NCBI GenBank assembly: GCA_011524905.1
Contig: WTJI01000007.1
Coordinates: 1-64,000, forward strand
Direction of reading: 5' to 3'
DNA: 64,000 bases
DNA from: Flavobacteriales bacterium
GTDB lineage: Bacteria > Bacteroidota > Bacteroidia > Flavobacteriales > Flavobacteriaceae
Shown: positions 54,631-64,000 of the stretch, piece after piece
Layout of the letters: each line of letters starts with the position of its first letter
Position numbering within the stretch: the first letter of the stretch is position 1
Position numbers and translations under genes: made by a program
The notes under the pieces: model-generated
The model's database searches: none
Seen by the model: only the letters and a program-made list of their open reading frames with translations
What the model was told of the DNA's origin: nothing

Positions 54631-56364
54631 ATGAAAAAAATTGGTACTTTTCTCTTGTTTTGTATGTTTTGTTGGGGTACCCTCTCGGCACAGGAGCAAA
54701 TTCCAGAAAGATTTTTGACTCACAAAGTCAAAAAAAAAGAAACGCTTTATGGCCTAGCTCAGCAGTATGGTGTTAGCGTTGAGCAAATCAAAGCCTACAA
54801 CCCGTCTGTGGTGAAACAGGGGCTCAAACGCCGGATGAATTTACGGATTCCTGTCTATCAAAATGTGACCGTTACTGCGCCTGTACCTACAATAGAAACA
54901 GAAACCTATTTAGTGCCACCCAAGGCGACCAAATGGCGGATTGCCTACACCTATGGGGTTACGATTCAAGAATTAGAGGCGCTTAATCCGTCTCTAAAAG
55001 AAGGACTAAAAGCAGGTCAAACTATTCAAGTACCCGTTAGTAGACGAGATTCACTTGTGACCCCTACATCTGTTTATAATTATTACACGGTTCAGCCCAA
55101 AGAGGGCTACTATCGTATTGAGAAAAAATTAGGTGTGACCCAAGCTGTCTTAGATTCTTTAAACCCCGAGTTAAAAGAAAAAGGACTTCAAGTTGGCATG
55201 GTATTAAAAATCCCTTTAGAGTTTTCAGGGGAATTAAAAGTGAAAGATGATCTTTTGGTAGAGAAAATAGACTTATTTGACTCTCTAGTTCCATTAGATC
55301 GTCCCCTCCGAGTAGGTCTTTTGTTACCATTTAAAACACGCGTTTTAGAATTAGACTCCCTAGATAAAACAAAGAAATTACTCAAGAGACGAAACCTACA
55401 CAGTCTTGCTCTTGACTTTTATGCAGGGGTTAGACTGGCATTGGACGATTTGGCTATGCGCGGCATCCAAAGTGTTTTAGCCGTTTTTGACACGCAAAAT
55501 AATGCTTCGGTATTGCGTAGTTTGTCACAGCAAGATCAATTGGCACGACAAGAAGTGTTGATTGGTCCGATGATACCGAAAAACTTTGACTTGATATCCA
55601 ATCAACCTGCATTGAAGAATGTGCCAAAAGTGGCACCATTGTCTTATAAAAAAGTACAAATGCGCCCCAATGTGTACCAAAGCATTGCCCCCAAAGAAGT
55701 GCTTCGGGAAAAAATGCTCGCTCATTTGGATAATGTTTTATCATCCGAGGAACATGTAGTGATTGTAGCTGATTCTATGAATCGAGATATTGAAAAAATA
55801 CTCCATGAACGCTACCCTTTTGCTATTAAATTTCGGCCTGAAGCTGGTGGTTACTTAGATTCTGAATTGATGGATTCCTTACTGTTGGATAGCATACCGA
55901 ATAAGGTGATTCTAGAGTCTGAAAATTTTTCATTGATATCTAGCATTAGTTCACAATTGAGTGGTAAAATCACACCGAGTCGCCCCATCCAATTATTTAC
56001 TACCTATCGCGGTCCAGCCTATGAAAAACCCGATATTCCCAAAGCCACTTTTTCTTCTCTGGGTTTTACATTTAGTTCTGGTTATCACCCGCAACAGTTT
56101 GACGAAGGCAATATGGCTGAGCATTTTTTGAAACGCTTCGGGATGTATCCCTCTAAAGAAGCCAAAAGAGGTTATGATTTGACTTTAGATTTGATGTTGC
56201 GTATAACCAGAAATGGAAGTTTGGAAACCGGAATCACATTAGGTGAAACTGAATACACTGAAAACAGATTCGATTACGAACGTTTGCCTAATGGTGCCGT
56301 GGTTAATAAAGGTGTTTTTTTGTTACAATACCGAGATAATTCGATAGTAGTCCTCAAGAAATAA
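54631..56364 (+). CDS. LysM-domain protein with periplasmic ligand-binding-like domain
   Basis: 577 residues with a signal peptide (KKIGTFLLFCMFCWGTLSAQ). Three LysM modules follow: about 29-76 (THKVKKKETLYGLAQQYGVS), 90-137 and 146-194, which bind peptidoglycan. The remaining part (about 225-577) resembles a type I periplasmic binding fold (LRVGLLLPFKTR, LDFYAGVRLALDDLAMRG, VAPLSYKKVQ). This architecture is Bacteroidota-specific; a role in cell-wall sensing is inferred. It is co-directional with guaA and pyrG. Confidence 0.88.
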   Translation: MKKIGTFLLFCMFCWGTLSAQEQIPERFLTHKVKKKETLYGLAQQYGVSVEQIKAYNPSVVKQGLKRRMNLRIPVYQNVTVTAPVPTIETETYLVPPKATKWRIAYTYGVTIQELEALNPSLKEGLKAGQTIQVPVSRRDSLVTPTSVYNYYTVQPKEGYYRIEKKLGVTQAVLDSLNPELKEKGLQVGMVLKIPLEFSGELKVKDDLLVEKIDLFDSLVPLDRPLRVGLLLPFKTRVLELDSLDKTKKLLKRRNLHSLALDFYAGVRLALDDLAMRGIQSVLAVFDTQNNASVLRSLSQQDQLARQEVLIGPMIPKNFDLISNQPALKNVPKVAPLSYKKVQMRPNVYQSIAPKEVLREKMLAHLDNVLSSEEHVVIVADSMNRDIEKILHERYPFAIKFRPEAGGYLDSELMDSLLLDSIPNKVILESENFSLISSISSQLSGKITPSRPIQLFTTYRGPAYEKPDIPKATFSSLGFTFSSGYHPQQFDEGNMAEHFLKRFGMYPSKEAKRGYDLTLDLMLRITRNGSLETGITLGETEYTENRFDYERLPNGAVVNKGVFLLQYRDNSIVVLKK

Positions 56365-56383
56365 AGTAAAAATCCCACGGTAG

Positions 56384-58051
<1,668 letters not shown>

Positions 58052-58056
58052 AAATA

Positions 58057-58065
58057 TATCTTTAC
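58057..58065 (+). promoter_or_regulatory. -7-like box right before yidC
   Basis: TATCTTTAC ends 3 bp before the ATG at 58069, like the boxes before recR and guaA. Confidence 0.35.
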
Positions 58066-58068
58066 GCT

Positions 58069-59892
58069 ATGGAAGAAAGAAAATTTGACCCCTATCAATT
58101 TATCGGTTTTGTTCTGATTGCCATGATATTGACATGGATGTTATACCAAAACCAACCCCAAACCGAACCCCAAAAAAATGAAGCTACAACTGAAGTACCA
58201 GCAGTTGATAACCTTCCACAAGATCAAAAAGTTAACGATTCTATCCAGCAATTGGCACTTCAAAATAGTTATGGTGATTTGGCCAACTTGATGACTCCTA
58301 AACAGACTAGAAAACTGAGCTTATCTTCTGAAAAATTATTGCTTGAAGTCAATCAAAAAGGCGGGCAATTGGTAAAAGTGCAGTTAAAGGAGTTTGAAAA
58401 TTATTTGAAAGAACCTTTGATGCTGGTAGATCAAAATAATTCAGATTTTAATATTGCGTTGCCTTTAAAAGATGGTCGGGTGCTAAACAGTCGTGATTTT
58501 TATTTTGATGCCGATTTAAGTCAGCGAGACTCAGCCGATATACTAACACTTACCGCACAAGCAGGGGAGAATGCTACTTTTATAATTGAATATCGCATTC
58601 AACCTGATTCCTATTTGGTAGATTATCGTGTCCGTACTTCAGGTATGGATAGCTATCTTAAACCCTCGGGAGCAGAGTTAGCATGGGAGAATCAAGCTTT
58701 TCGTAATTCAAAAAGCCTAGATTACGAAAGTCGTTACACCGAACTTTCTTATCGTTATAGAGATGATAAAGTAGATGAATTGGGCATAACAGGTTCGGAT
58801 GAAGAGACGGTTGATGCCGTGCAATGGATATCTTACAGACAGCATTTTTTTAGTGCTGTACTGCTGAGTCAAAAGTCTTTGGATGGCGTTTATGTCCAAT
58901 CTCAGGATCTTACACAAGATGAAAAATTAGATGAAAAATTCACCAAAAAATTTAAAGCAATTGTACCCCTAGCTACTGATGGCAATGAATTGGATAGCCG
59001 TTTTCAATGGTATTTTGGTCCTACAGATTTTAAAACCCTTAAAACATATGGCGCTGGACTCGAAGATTCTGTTCCCTTAGGTTGGGGGATATTTGGTTGG
59101 ATCAACCGCTTTATTTTCCTTCCCCTCTTTGGGTTTTTGGGGAGTTTTTTGCCTACAGGTATCGCCATAATTGTAATGACGATATTGGTGCGATTGGCTA
59201 TGTCACCAGTGACCTATAAAGCTTACGTGTCTCAAATTAAAATGAAAGTATTGCGTCCGGAAATTGAACAACTCAACGAAAAGTACAAGGACAATGCGGT
59301 CAAAAAGCAGCAAGAGACAATGAGTTTATACAGCCAAGCTGGGGTCAATCCCATGTCAGGGTGTGTGCCAGCATTACTGCAAATGCCTGTATTTTTCGCT
59401 TTATTTACTTTTTTTCCAGTAGCATTTAGCTTGCGTCAAGAGTCCTTTCTGTGGGCGAACGATTTGTCTTCCTACGATTCTATTTTGGAACTCCCCTTCA
59501 ATATTCCTTTTTATGGCGATCACGTCAGTTTATTTCCCATTCTAGCATCAGCGGCAATATTTGTTTATACCCAAATGACAACTGGACAGCAAGCTATGCC
59601 CCAACAGCCAGGGATGCCCAATATGAAAGTGATCATTTACCTCATGCCACTGATGATGTTGTTTTTCTTTAACAACTACGCTAGCGGTCTGAGTCTCTAT
59701 TATTTTATTTCAAACCTGATTACAATTTTCTTGATGTTGATCATCAAAAATTATATTGTGGATGATGTAAAAATCCATGCTGAAATTGAAGCCAATAAAA
59801 AGAAGCCCAAAAAATCAGGTGGTTTTTCAGCTCGTTTGCAAAAAGCAATGGAGGAAGCGGAGAAACAGCAAAGAGCGCGTGGAAAAAAGTAA
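58069..59892 (+). CDS. yidC: Membrane protein insertase YidC
   Basis: 607 residues. An N-terminal helix (about 10-26) anchors it, a large periplasmic beta domain follows (about 60-330), and five core helices carry the conserved motifs (SPVTYKAYVSQIKMKVL, MSGCVPALLQMPVFFALFTFF). The C-terminal tail is lysine-rich (KKPKKSGGFSARLQKAMEEAEKQQRARGKK in part) and may contact ribosomes. It inserts and folds inner-membrane proteins. mnmA follows after 33 bp. Confidence 0.97.
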   Translation: MEERKFDPYQFIGFVLIAMILTWMLYQNQPQTEPQKNEATTEVPAVDNLPQDQKVNDSIQQLALQNSYGDLANLMTPKQTRKLSLSSEKLLLEVNQKGGQLVKVQLKEFENYLKEPLMLVDQNNSDFNIALPLKDGRVLNSRDFYFDADLSQRDSADILTLTAQAGENATFIIEYRIQPDSYLVDYRVRTSGMDSYLKPSGAELAWENQAFRNSKSLDYESRYTELSYRYRDDKVDELGITGSDEETVDAVQWISYRQHFFSAVLLSQKSLDGVYVQSQDLTQDEKLDEKFTKKFKAIVPLATDGNELDSRFQWYFGPTDFKTLKTYGAGLEDSVPLGWGIFGWINRFIFLPLFGFLGSFLPTGIAIIVMTILVRLAMSPVTYKAYVSQIKMKVLRPEIEQLNEKYKDNAVKKQQETMSLYSQAGVNPMSGCVPALLQMPVFFALFTFFPVAFSLRQESFLWANDLSSYDSILELPFNIPFYGDHVSLFPILASAAIFVYTQMTTGQQAMPQQPGMPNMKVIIYLMPLMMLFFFNNYASGLSLYYFISNLITIFLMLIIKNYIVDDVKIHAEIEANKKKPKKSGGFSARLQKAMEEAEKQQRARGKK

Positions 59893-59913
59893 AAGCGATT
59901 CTAAATAGTTCCC

Positions 59914-59921
59914 TATTTTTG
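59914..59921 (+). promoter_or_regulatory. -7 box right before mnmA
   Basis: TATTTTTG is an exact TAnnTTTG match that ends 4 bp before the ATG at 59926, so the transcript would be leaderless or nearly so. Confidence 0.5.
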
Positions 59922-59925
59922 CCTT

Positions 59926-61122
59926 ATGAAAGGTAAACGTGTAATCGTTGGCTTATCTGGTGGCGTAGATTCTTCAGTTGCTGCCTACCTGCTCCAATCA
60001 CAAGGATACGAAGTCATTGGCTTGTTTATGAAAAACTGGCACGATGAATCAGTTACTTTATCGGCTGAATGCCCTTGGTTAGAAGACAGTAATGATGCAA
60101 TGCTGGTGGCTCAAAAACTTGGGATAGCCTTTCAAACCGTTGACCTAAGCCAGGAATACAAAGCGCGAATTGTGGATTATATGTTTGCTGAGTATGCCGC
60201 AGGGCGTACACCCAATCCAGATGTTCTTTGCAATCGTGAAATCAAATTTGATGTATTCCTTAAAATTGCTCTATCGTTGGGCGCTGATTATGTTGCTACT
60301 GGACACTATTGTCAAAAAAGTGAAAGTCATGATGCCAGTGGCAATACTATATATCACTTACGTAGTGGGGCCGACACCAATAAAGATCAATCCTATTTTT
60401 TGTGTCAATTGAATCAAGAACAGTTATCGAAAACGCTGTTTCCTATTGGACATTTACAAAAAAAAGAGGTTCGTCAAATTGCCAAAGACCAGGACCTGGT
60501 AACGGCTGAAAAAAAAGATTCACAAGGATTGTGTTTTATTGGGAAAGTAAGTCTCCCAGATTTTTTACAGCAACAACTTCAACCGAAAGTAGGTCCTATT
60601 ATAGAAATTCCAGATACTGACAATCGTTTTAAAGCCGATCCCAAGCCTTTTGAAATGGAGGAAGAACAGTGGGTGTATTGGTCAAAGCGTCGCACTTATA
60701 TGCCTGCAGACGGCACGCAAGTAGGGCATCACCAAGGGGCACACTATTTTACAGTAGGACAGAGAAAGGGTCTAGCAGTTGGCGGTACGCCAGAACCTCT
60801 TTTTGTATTGGCTGTTGATACGCAAGAAAATGCCATATATGTTGGTCAAGGCAAAACACATCCAGGTTTGTTTCAGAAAGCTTTATATATTGCAGCTACA
60901 GATGTCCATTGGGTACAACCAGGAAAAAGAATATTAAATGGTGAGTCAGCAGAATATCAGGTGCGCATCCGATACCGTCAGCCCTTACAAAAGGCAGAAC
61001 TTCACCAAACCCAGCACGGTTTATATATTGTTTTTGAATCTCCTCAATCTGCCATCACACCTGGGCAGTTTGCTGCCTGGTACCAGGAAGGTGAACTTAT
61101 TGGGTCGGGTGTAATTGCTTAG
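59926..61122 (+). CDS. mnmA: tRNA-specific 2-thiouridylase MnmA
   Basis: 398 residues. The PP-loop is [13 protein letters not shown], the catalytic cysteines are Cys102 ([12 protein letters not shown]) and Cys203 (SQGLCFIGK). It thiolates U34 of Lys, Glu and Gln tRNAs. An extra stretch around residues 225-262 ([23 protein letters not shown], read in part) sits between the core and the beta-barrel domains and is common in Bacteroidota. It is complete. Confidence 0.96.
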   Translation: MKGKRVIVGLSGGVDSSVAAYLLQSQGYEVIGLFMKNWHDESVTLSAECPWLEDSNDAMLVAQKLGIAFQTVDLSQEYKARIVDYMFAEYAAGRTPNPDVLCNREIKFDVFLKIALSLGADYVATGHYCQKSESHDASGNTIYHLRSGADTNKDQSYFLCQLNQEQLSKTLFPIGHLQKKEVRQIAKDQDLVTAEKKDSQGLCFIGKVSLPDFLQQQLQPKVGPIIEIPDTDNRFKADPKPFEMEEEQWVYWSKRRTYMPADGTQVGHHQGAHYFTVGQRKGLAVGGTPEPLFVLAVDTQENAIYVGQGKTHPGLFQKALYIAATDVHWVQPGKRILNGESAEYQVRIRYRQPLQKAELHQTQHGLYIVFESPQSAITPGQFAAWYQEGELIGSGVIA

Positions 61123-61178
61123 CGCAAGGCCAGTTTTATGAAGATTTTGGAAATTCATAAGTTAGATTTAAATGCTTG

Positions 61179-62144
61179 ATGATGGAAAATAACCCTATAT
61201 GTCAGTTGTTTGGAATCTCCTATCCTATAATCCAAGCGGGAATGGTCTGGGCCAGTGGATGGCGTTTGGCCGCAGCGGTAAGTGAAGCTGGAGGATTGGG
61301 GATCATAGGGGCAGGCTCTATGCATCCTGAAACACTTCTTAAGCACATTCGTAAATATAAAGTCAAAACCGCAAAGCCTTTTGCTGTTAATCTGCCTTTG
61401 TTGTATCCCGAAATGCATGCCATGATAGAAATTATAAAAGCAGAAAATGTTCCAATTGTATTCACATCAGCAGGGAATCCTGCCCAATACACGCGTGTTT
61501 TACAGCAGCAAGGATGTCAGGTCGTACATGTAGTGAGTTCTGTGAAATTTGCACAAAAAGCTGTTGATGCTGGCGTTAATGCTATTGTTGCAGAGGGATT
61601 TGAAGCTGGAGGGCACAACGGAAGAGAAGAAACAACAACCCTAGCCTTATTACCACTAGTCAGACAAGCTATTCATATTCCATTAATTGCTGCTGGTGGG
61701 ATTGCTAGTGGAGCGAGTATGTTAGCTGCTTTTGCCATAGGAGCTGATGCGGTTCAGATCGGATCTAGATTTGTAGCCTCGATAGAAGCTTCATGTCACC
61801 AAGCCTTTAAAGAGGCTGTTGTTAGTTCAAAAGAGGGTGATACCAAATTGACTCTTAAGGAGCTTACACCAGTTCGACTGTTAAAAAATCCGTTCTACGA
61901 TCAAATTCAAACCTGTTACAAAGAGCAAGCGCAACCCCAAGAAGCATTAGCCAAGTTGTTGGGAAAAGGGAGAGCAAAAAAAGGGATGTTTGAAGGTGAT
62001 TTGAAAGAAGGAGAGTTGGAAATAGGACAGGTAGCGGCTATGATTGACCAAATTTTACCAGCCAAGGATATTGTCAACGAAATGTTGTCGGGCTACAACA
62101 AAACTTTAGACAAACTAAAGGCTATGGGCGCATTTAAACAGTAG
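61179..62144 (+). CDS. Nitronate monooxygenase/FabK-like flavoprotein
   Basis: 321 residues from the ATG at 61179 (another ATG follows directly). A TIM barrel with FMN motifs: PIIQAGMVWASGWRLAAAVSEAGGLG, AEGFEAGGHNGREE, AAGGIASGASMLAAFAIGADAVQIGSRF (each read in part). The AEGxEAGGHxG signature is shared by FabK enoyl-ACP reductases and nitronate monooxygenases, so the reaction is not fixed. The C-terminal 60 residues are helical. It begins 56 bp after mnmA and is convergent with lysA. Confidence 0.88.
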   Translation: MMENNPICQLFGISYPIIQAGMVWASGWRLAAAVSEAGGLGIIGAGSMHPETLLKHIRKYKVKTAKPFAVNLPLLYPEMHAMIEIIKAENVPIVFTSAGNPAQYTRVLQQQGCQVVHVVSSVKFAQKAVDAGVNAIVAEGFEAGGHNGREETTTLALLPLVRQAIHIPLIAAGGIASGASMLAAFAIGADAVQIGSRFVASIEASCHQAFKEAVVSSKEGDTKLTLKELTPVRLLKNPFYDQIQTCYKEQAQPQEALAKLLGKGRAKKGMFEGDLKEGELEIGQVAAMIDQILPAKDIVNEMLSGYNKTLDKLKAMGAFKQ

Positions 62145-62154
62145 GGATGATAAA

Positions 62155-63387
62155 TCAAACAGGGGCCGTTTCAGGCTTTTTATGAAAAGATATCAGCTTT
62201 TGGTTGTGTAATAAATCGTCAAAGTTTTCTTGTTTGCGAATCAGGTGTGCTTCCCCATTATGCCAAATGATTTCTGCAGGGCGATATCTTGAGTTGTAAT
62301 TGCTTGCCATACTAAAACAGTAGGCACCAGCATTACGGAAAACCAAATAATCTCCTTCGCTTATTTCTGCAATTTGGCGGTTACTGCCAAAAGTATCAGT
62401 TTCACAGATATAGCCAACAACAGAATAAAATCGTTTTTTGCCCTCTGGATTTGATAGGTTTTCTATTTCGTGATAAGATCCATAAAGCATCGGTCGGATC
62501 AAGTGGTTAAAGCCACTATCGACCTGGGCAAATACAGTTGATGTAGTTTGTTTCACCCCATTGACTGGAGAGATAAAGTGCCCTGCTTGACTGACCAAGA
62601 ATTTACCGGGCTCAAAAGCCAAAGCCAACTCACGCCCGTATTCTTCACAAAAGGCATGAAAACGCGTACTCAGTTTTTTGCCTAGTTCTTCTATATCAGT
62701 TTCGATATCTCCTTCTTTGTAAGGTACTTTAAAGCCGCTGCCAAAATCAATAAATTCAAGATTTTTAAAGCTTTTTGCGGTTTCAAAAAGTATTTCTGCA
62801 GCATGAAGAAAAACTTCTATGTCTAGAATATCGGATCCAGTATGCATGTGTACGCCATTGATATTCATTCCTGTATTTTCAACAATACGAAGTAAATGTG
62901 GAATTTGATGAATGGAGATGCCAAATTTAGAATCGATGTGTCCCACCGAAATATTACTATTTCCGCCTGCCATGACATGGGGATTGATGCGAATGCAAAC
63001 TGGGACTTTAGGGTGGCGATTGCCAAATTCTTCAAGGGTTGCGAGGTTGTCAATATTGATTTGAGCCCCCAGATTAACAACGGCCTCGATTTCTGAAATG
63101 GATACGCCATTAGGGGTGAAAATAATTCGGTCGGGGGAAAAGCCAGCGTGAAGTCCTAGCTGAACTTCCTGAAGGGAGACCGTGTCAAGACCACTGCCCA
63201 TACTGGCCATCAAATTTAAGATAGAGATGTTAGACAAAGCCTTCATGGCATAATTGATCTTTAATTGACCAATCTGAGCAAAAGCATCAGTGAGTCGTTT
63301 GTATTGTGACCGAATTTTATCAGCATCATAAACATATATAGGCGTCCCAAATTCCTGGGCAATGGCTAGCAAATCTTTGTTTTCCAT
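62155..63387 (-). CDS. lysA: Diaminopimelate decarboxylase
   Basis: 410 residues from the ATG at 63387 (MENKDLLAIAQEFGTP), the better start; an ATG seven codons earlier exists. The PLP lysine is Lys49 (NYAMKALSN), followed by HMHTGSDILD, the glycine-rich FIDFGSGFKVPY and, near the C-terminus, GYICETDTFGSNRQ with the substrate-binding cysteine. It makes lysine from meso-DAP. It ends 10 bp from the convergent FabK-like gene and is divergent from sucC. Confidence 0.96.
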   Translation of the reverse strand: MENKDLLAIAQEFGTPIYVYDADKIRSQYKRLTDAFAQIGQLKINYAMKALSNISILNLMASMGSGLDTVSLQEVQLGLHAGFSPDRIIFTPNGVSISEIEAVVNLGAQINIDNLATLEEFGNRHPKVPVCIRINPHVMAGGNSNISVGHIDSKFGISIHQIPHLLRIVENTGMNINGVHMHTGSDILDIEVFLHAAEILFETAKSFKNLEFIDFGSGFKVPYKEGDIETDIEELGKKLSTRFHAFCEEYGRELALAFEPGKFLVSQAGHFISPVNGVKQTTSTVFAQVDSGFNHLIRPMLYGSYHEIENLSNPEGKKRFYSVVGYICETDTFGSNRQIAEISEGDYLVFRNAGAYCFSMASNYNSRYRPAEIIWHNGEAHLIRKQENFDDLLHNQKLISFHKKPETAPV

Positions 63388-63405
63388 ATTATGTCGCTTT
63401 GTTGG

Positions 63406-63413
63406 CAAAAATA
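63406..63413 (-). promoter_or_regulatory. -7 box of the lysA promoter
   Basis: TATTTTTG on the minus strand, ending 18 bp before the ATG at 63387. No clear TTG at the proper distance. Confidence 0.5.
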
Positions 63414-63528
63414 CAGAAGTTATTGAGGACTTTTATGAAGTCTTCCACAAATCAATAAAAAACAACAAAATGTTGTATTTGAAACTTATTAAAGCCATCA
63501 TTCATTCGCTATGACTCAATAGAATTCT

Positions 63529-63536
63529 TAATTTTG
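63529..63536 (+). promoter_or_regulatory. -7 box of the sucC promoter
   Basis: TAATTTTG matches TAnnTTTG, 18 bp before the ATG at 63555. No good TTG is seen upstream. Confidence 0.5.
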
Positions 63537-63554
63537 TCGGCGAAATCAACGACT

Positions 63555-64000
63555 ATGAATTTACATGAATATCAAGGTAAAGAAATTTTAGCCAGCTTTG
63601 GCGTTAATGTACAACGAGGAATTGTAGCCGATACGCCTGAAAAAGCTGTCGCCGCCGCAAAAACCTTAACTGAAAGTACAGGTACCTCATGGCATGTGAT
63701 CAAAGCACAAATTCACGCAGGCGGACGCGGAAAAGGTGGTGGCGTCAAATTAGCAAAAAATCTTGACGATGTTCGGTCTATTGCTGATAATATTTTAGGT
63801 ATGCAATTGGTGACACCACAAACGCCTCCCGAAGGAAAAAAGGTACACCAAGTCCTGATTGCAGAGGATGTGTATTATCCAGGACCTTCAGAAACAAGTG
63901 AGATTTACATGTCTGTATTGTTGAATCGAGCGTCTGGAAAAAATATGATTATGTACTCTACCGAAGGCGGGATGGACATAGAAACGGTAGCTGAAGAAAC
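63555..64000 (+). CDS. sucC: Succinyl-CoA ligase beta subunit, 5' part
   Basis: The frame opens [20 protein letters not shown] and reads on without a stop through [20 protein letters not shown] and [22 protein letters not shown] to the end of the window (about 148 codons of roughly 400). The ATP-grasp N-terminal subdomain is visible. The enzyme makes succinate and ATP or GTP from succinyl-CoA in the TCA cycle. It is truncated by the window edge, not by mutation. Control is shared in the 167-bp divergent gap with lysA. Confidence 0.95.
   Translation, partial: MNLHEYQGKEILASFGVNVQRGIVADTPEKAVAAAKTLTESTGTSWHVIKAQIHAGGRGKGGGVKLAKNLDDVRSIADNILGMQLVTPQTPPEGKKVHQVLIAEDVYYPGPSETSEIYMSVLLNRASGKNMIMYSTEGGMDIETVAEE

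Overview
The window looks like a contiguous piece of a Bacteroidota chromosome, most likely a marine member of the Flavobacteriaceae. The evidence is: a low-GC genome with A-rich start contexts and few Shine-Dalgarno sequences; repeated TAnnTTTG-type -7 promoter boxes; Bacteroidota-restricted families (DUF3467 after rpoC, DUF4295 after rpmG, DUF4369 and DUF5916 proteins, a LysM plus periplasmic-binding fusion); a mitochondrial-type aconitase; bshC (bacillithiol); and the conserved gene orders tuf-tRNA-Trp-secE-nusG-rplKAJL-rpoBC and rpmB-rpmG-DUF4295-ftsY. No IS element, prophage, CRISPR array or rRNA operon was seen.

Region 1 (about 1-7630) is the accessory part. It is AT-rich and sparsely coding. 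A secreted TolB-like beta-propeller gene has a series of minus-strand terminator-like hairpins upstream. Then comes a run of small, mostly unnamed envelope proteins (signal-peptide, lipoprotein and two-helix membrane proteins), several under 70 residues. An isochorismatase-family hydrolase, a 42-residue peptide, a lipoprotein broken in an 8-T homopolymer and a Dabb-domain protein follow. The region ends in a nested AT-rich inverted repeat.

Region 2 (7636-12072, minus strand) holds a GT39-type membrane glycosyltransferase coupled to a GT2 glycosyltransferase, then aconitase behind a strong terminator.

Region 3 (12320-25238, plus strand) is the translation/transcription cluster: tuf, tRNA-Trp, secE, nusG, rplK, rplA, rplJ, rplL, rpoB, rpoC and DUF3467. 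It carries a hairpin ahead of rplK and a terminator-like hairpin between rplL and rpoB.

Region 4 (25336-43240) is mixed housekeeping. prfC and idi are divergent, and idi-queD-type-bcp-type genes overlap end to start. It also has a DUF4369 lipoprotein with a DUF5916 barrel, an S1/P1 nuclease, AlkB-like, methyltransferase and 5'-nucleotidase genes, htpG with a CIRCE-like inverted repeat, a TetR-like gene fused head-to-tail with an ABC1 kinase, a FabH-like enzyme, a CoA-binding protein, an SSS symporter and recR.

Region 5 (43278-64000) is dense and mostly plus strand: a lipoyl E2 acyltransferase, a DnaQ-like exonuclease, a FAH-family enzyme, cinA, rpmB-rpmG-DUF4295-ftsY, an alpha/beta hydrolase, rimO, bshC, guaA, the LysM protein, pyrG, yidC, mnmA, a FabK/nitronate-monooxygenase-like enzyme, lysA (minus) and the start of sucC, which runs off the right edge.

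I did not find a clearly new defence or mobile system. The least explained material is the hairpin series at 1124-1683, the small-envelope-protein cluster at 2028-5759, the frameshifted lipoprotein at 6678-6814 and the inverted repeat in front of htpG.
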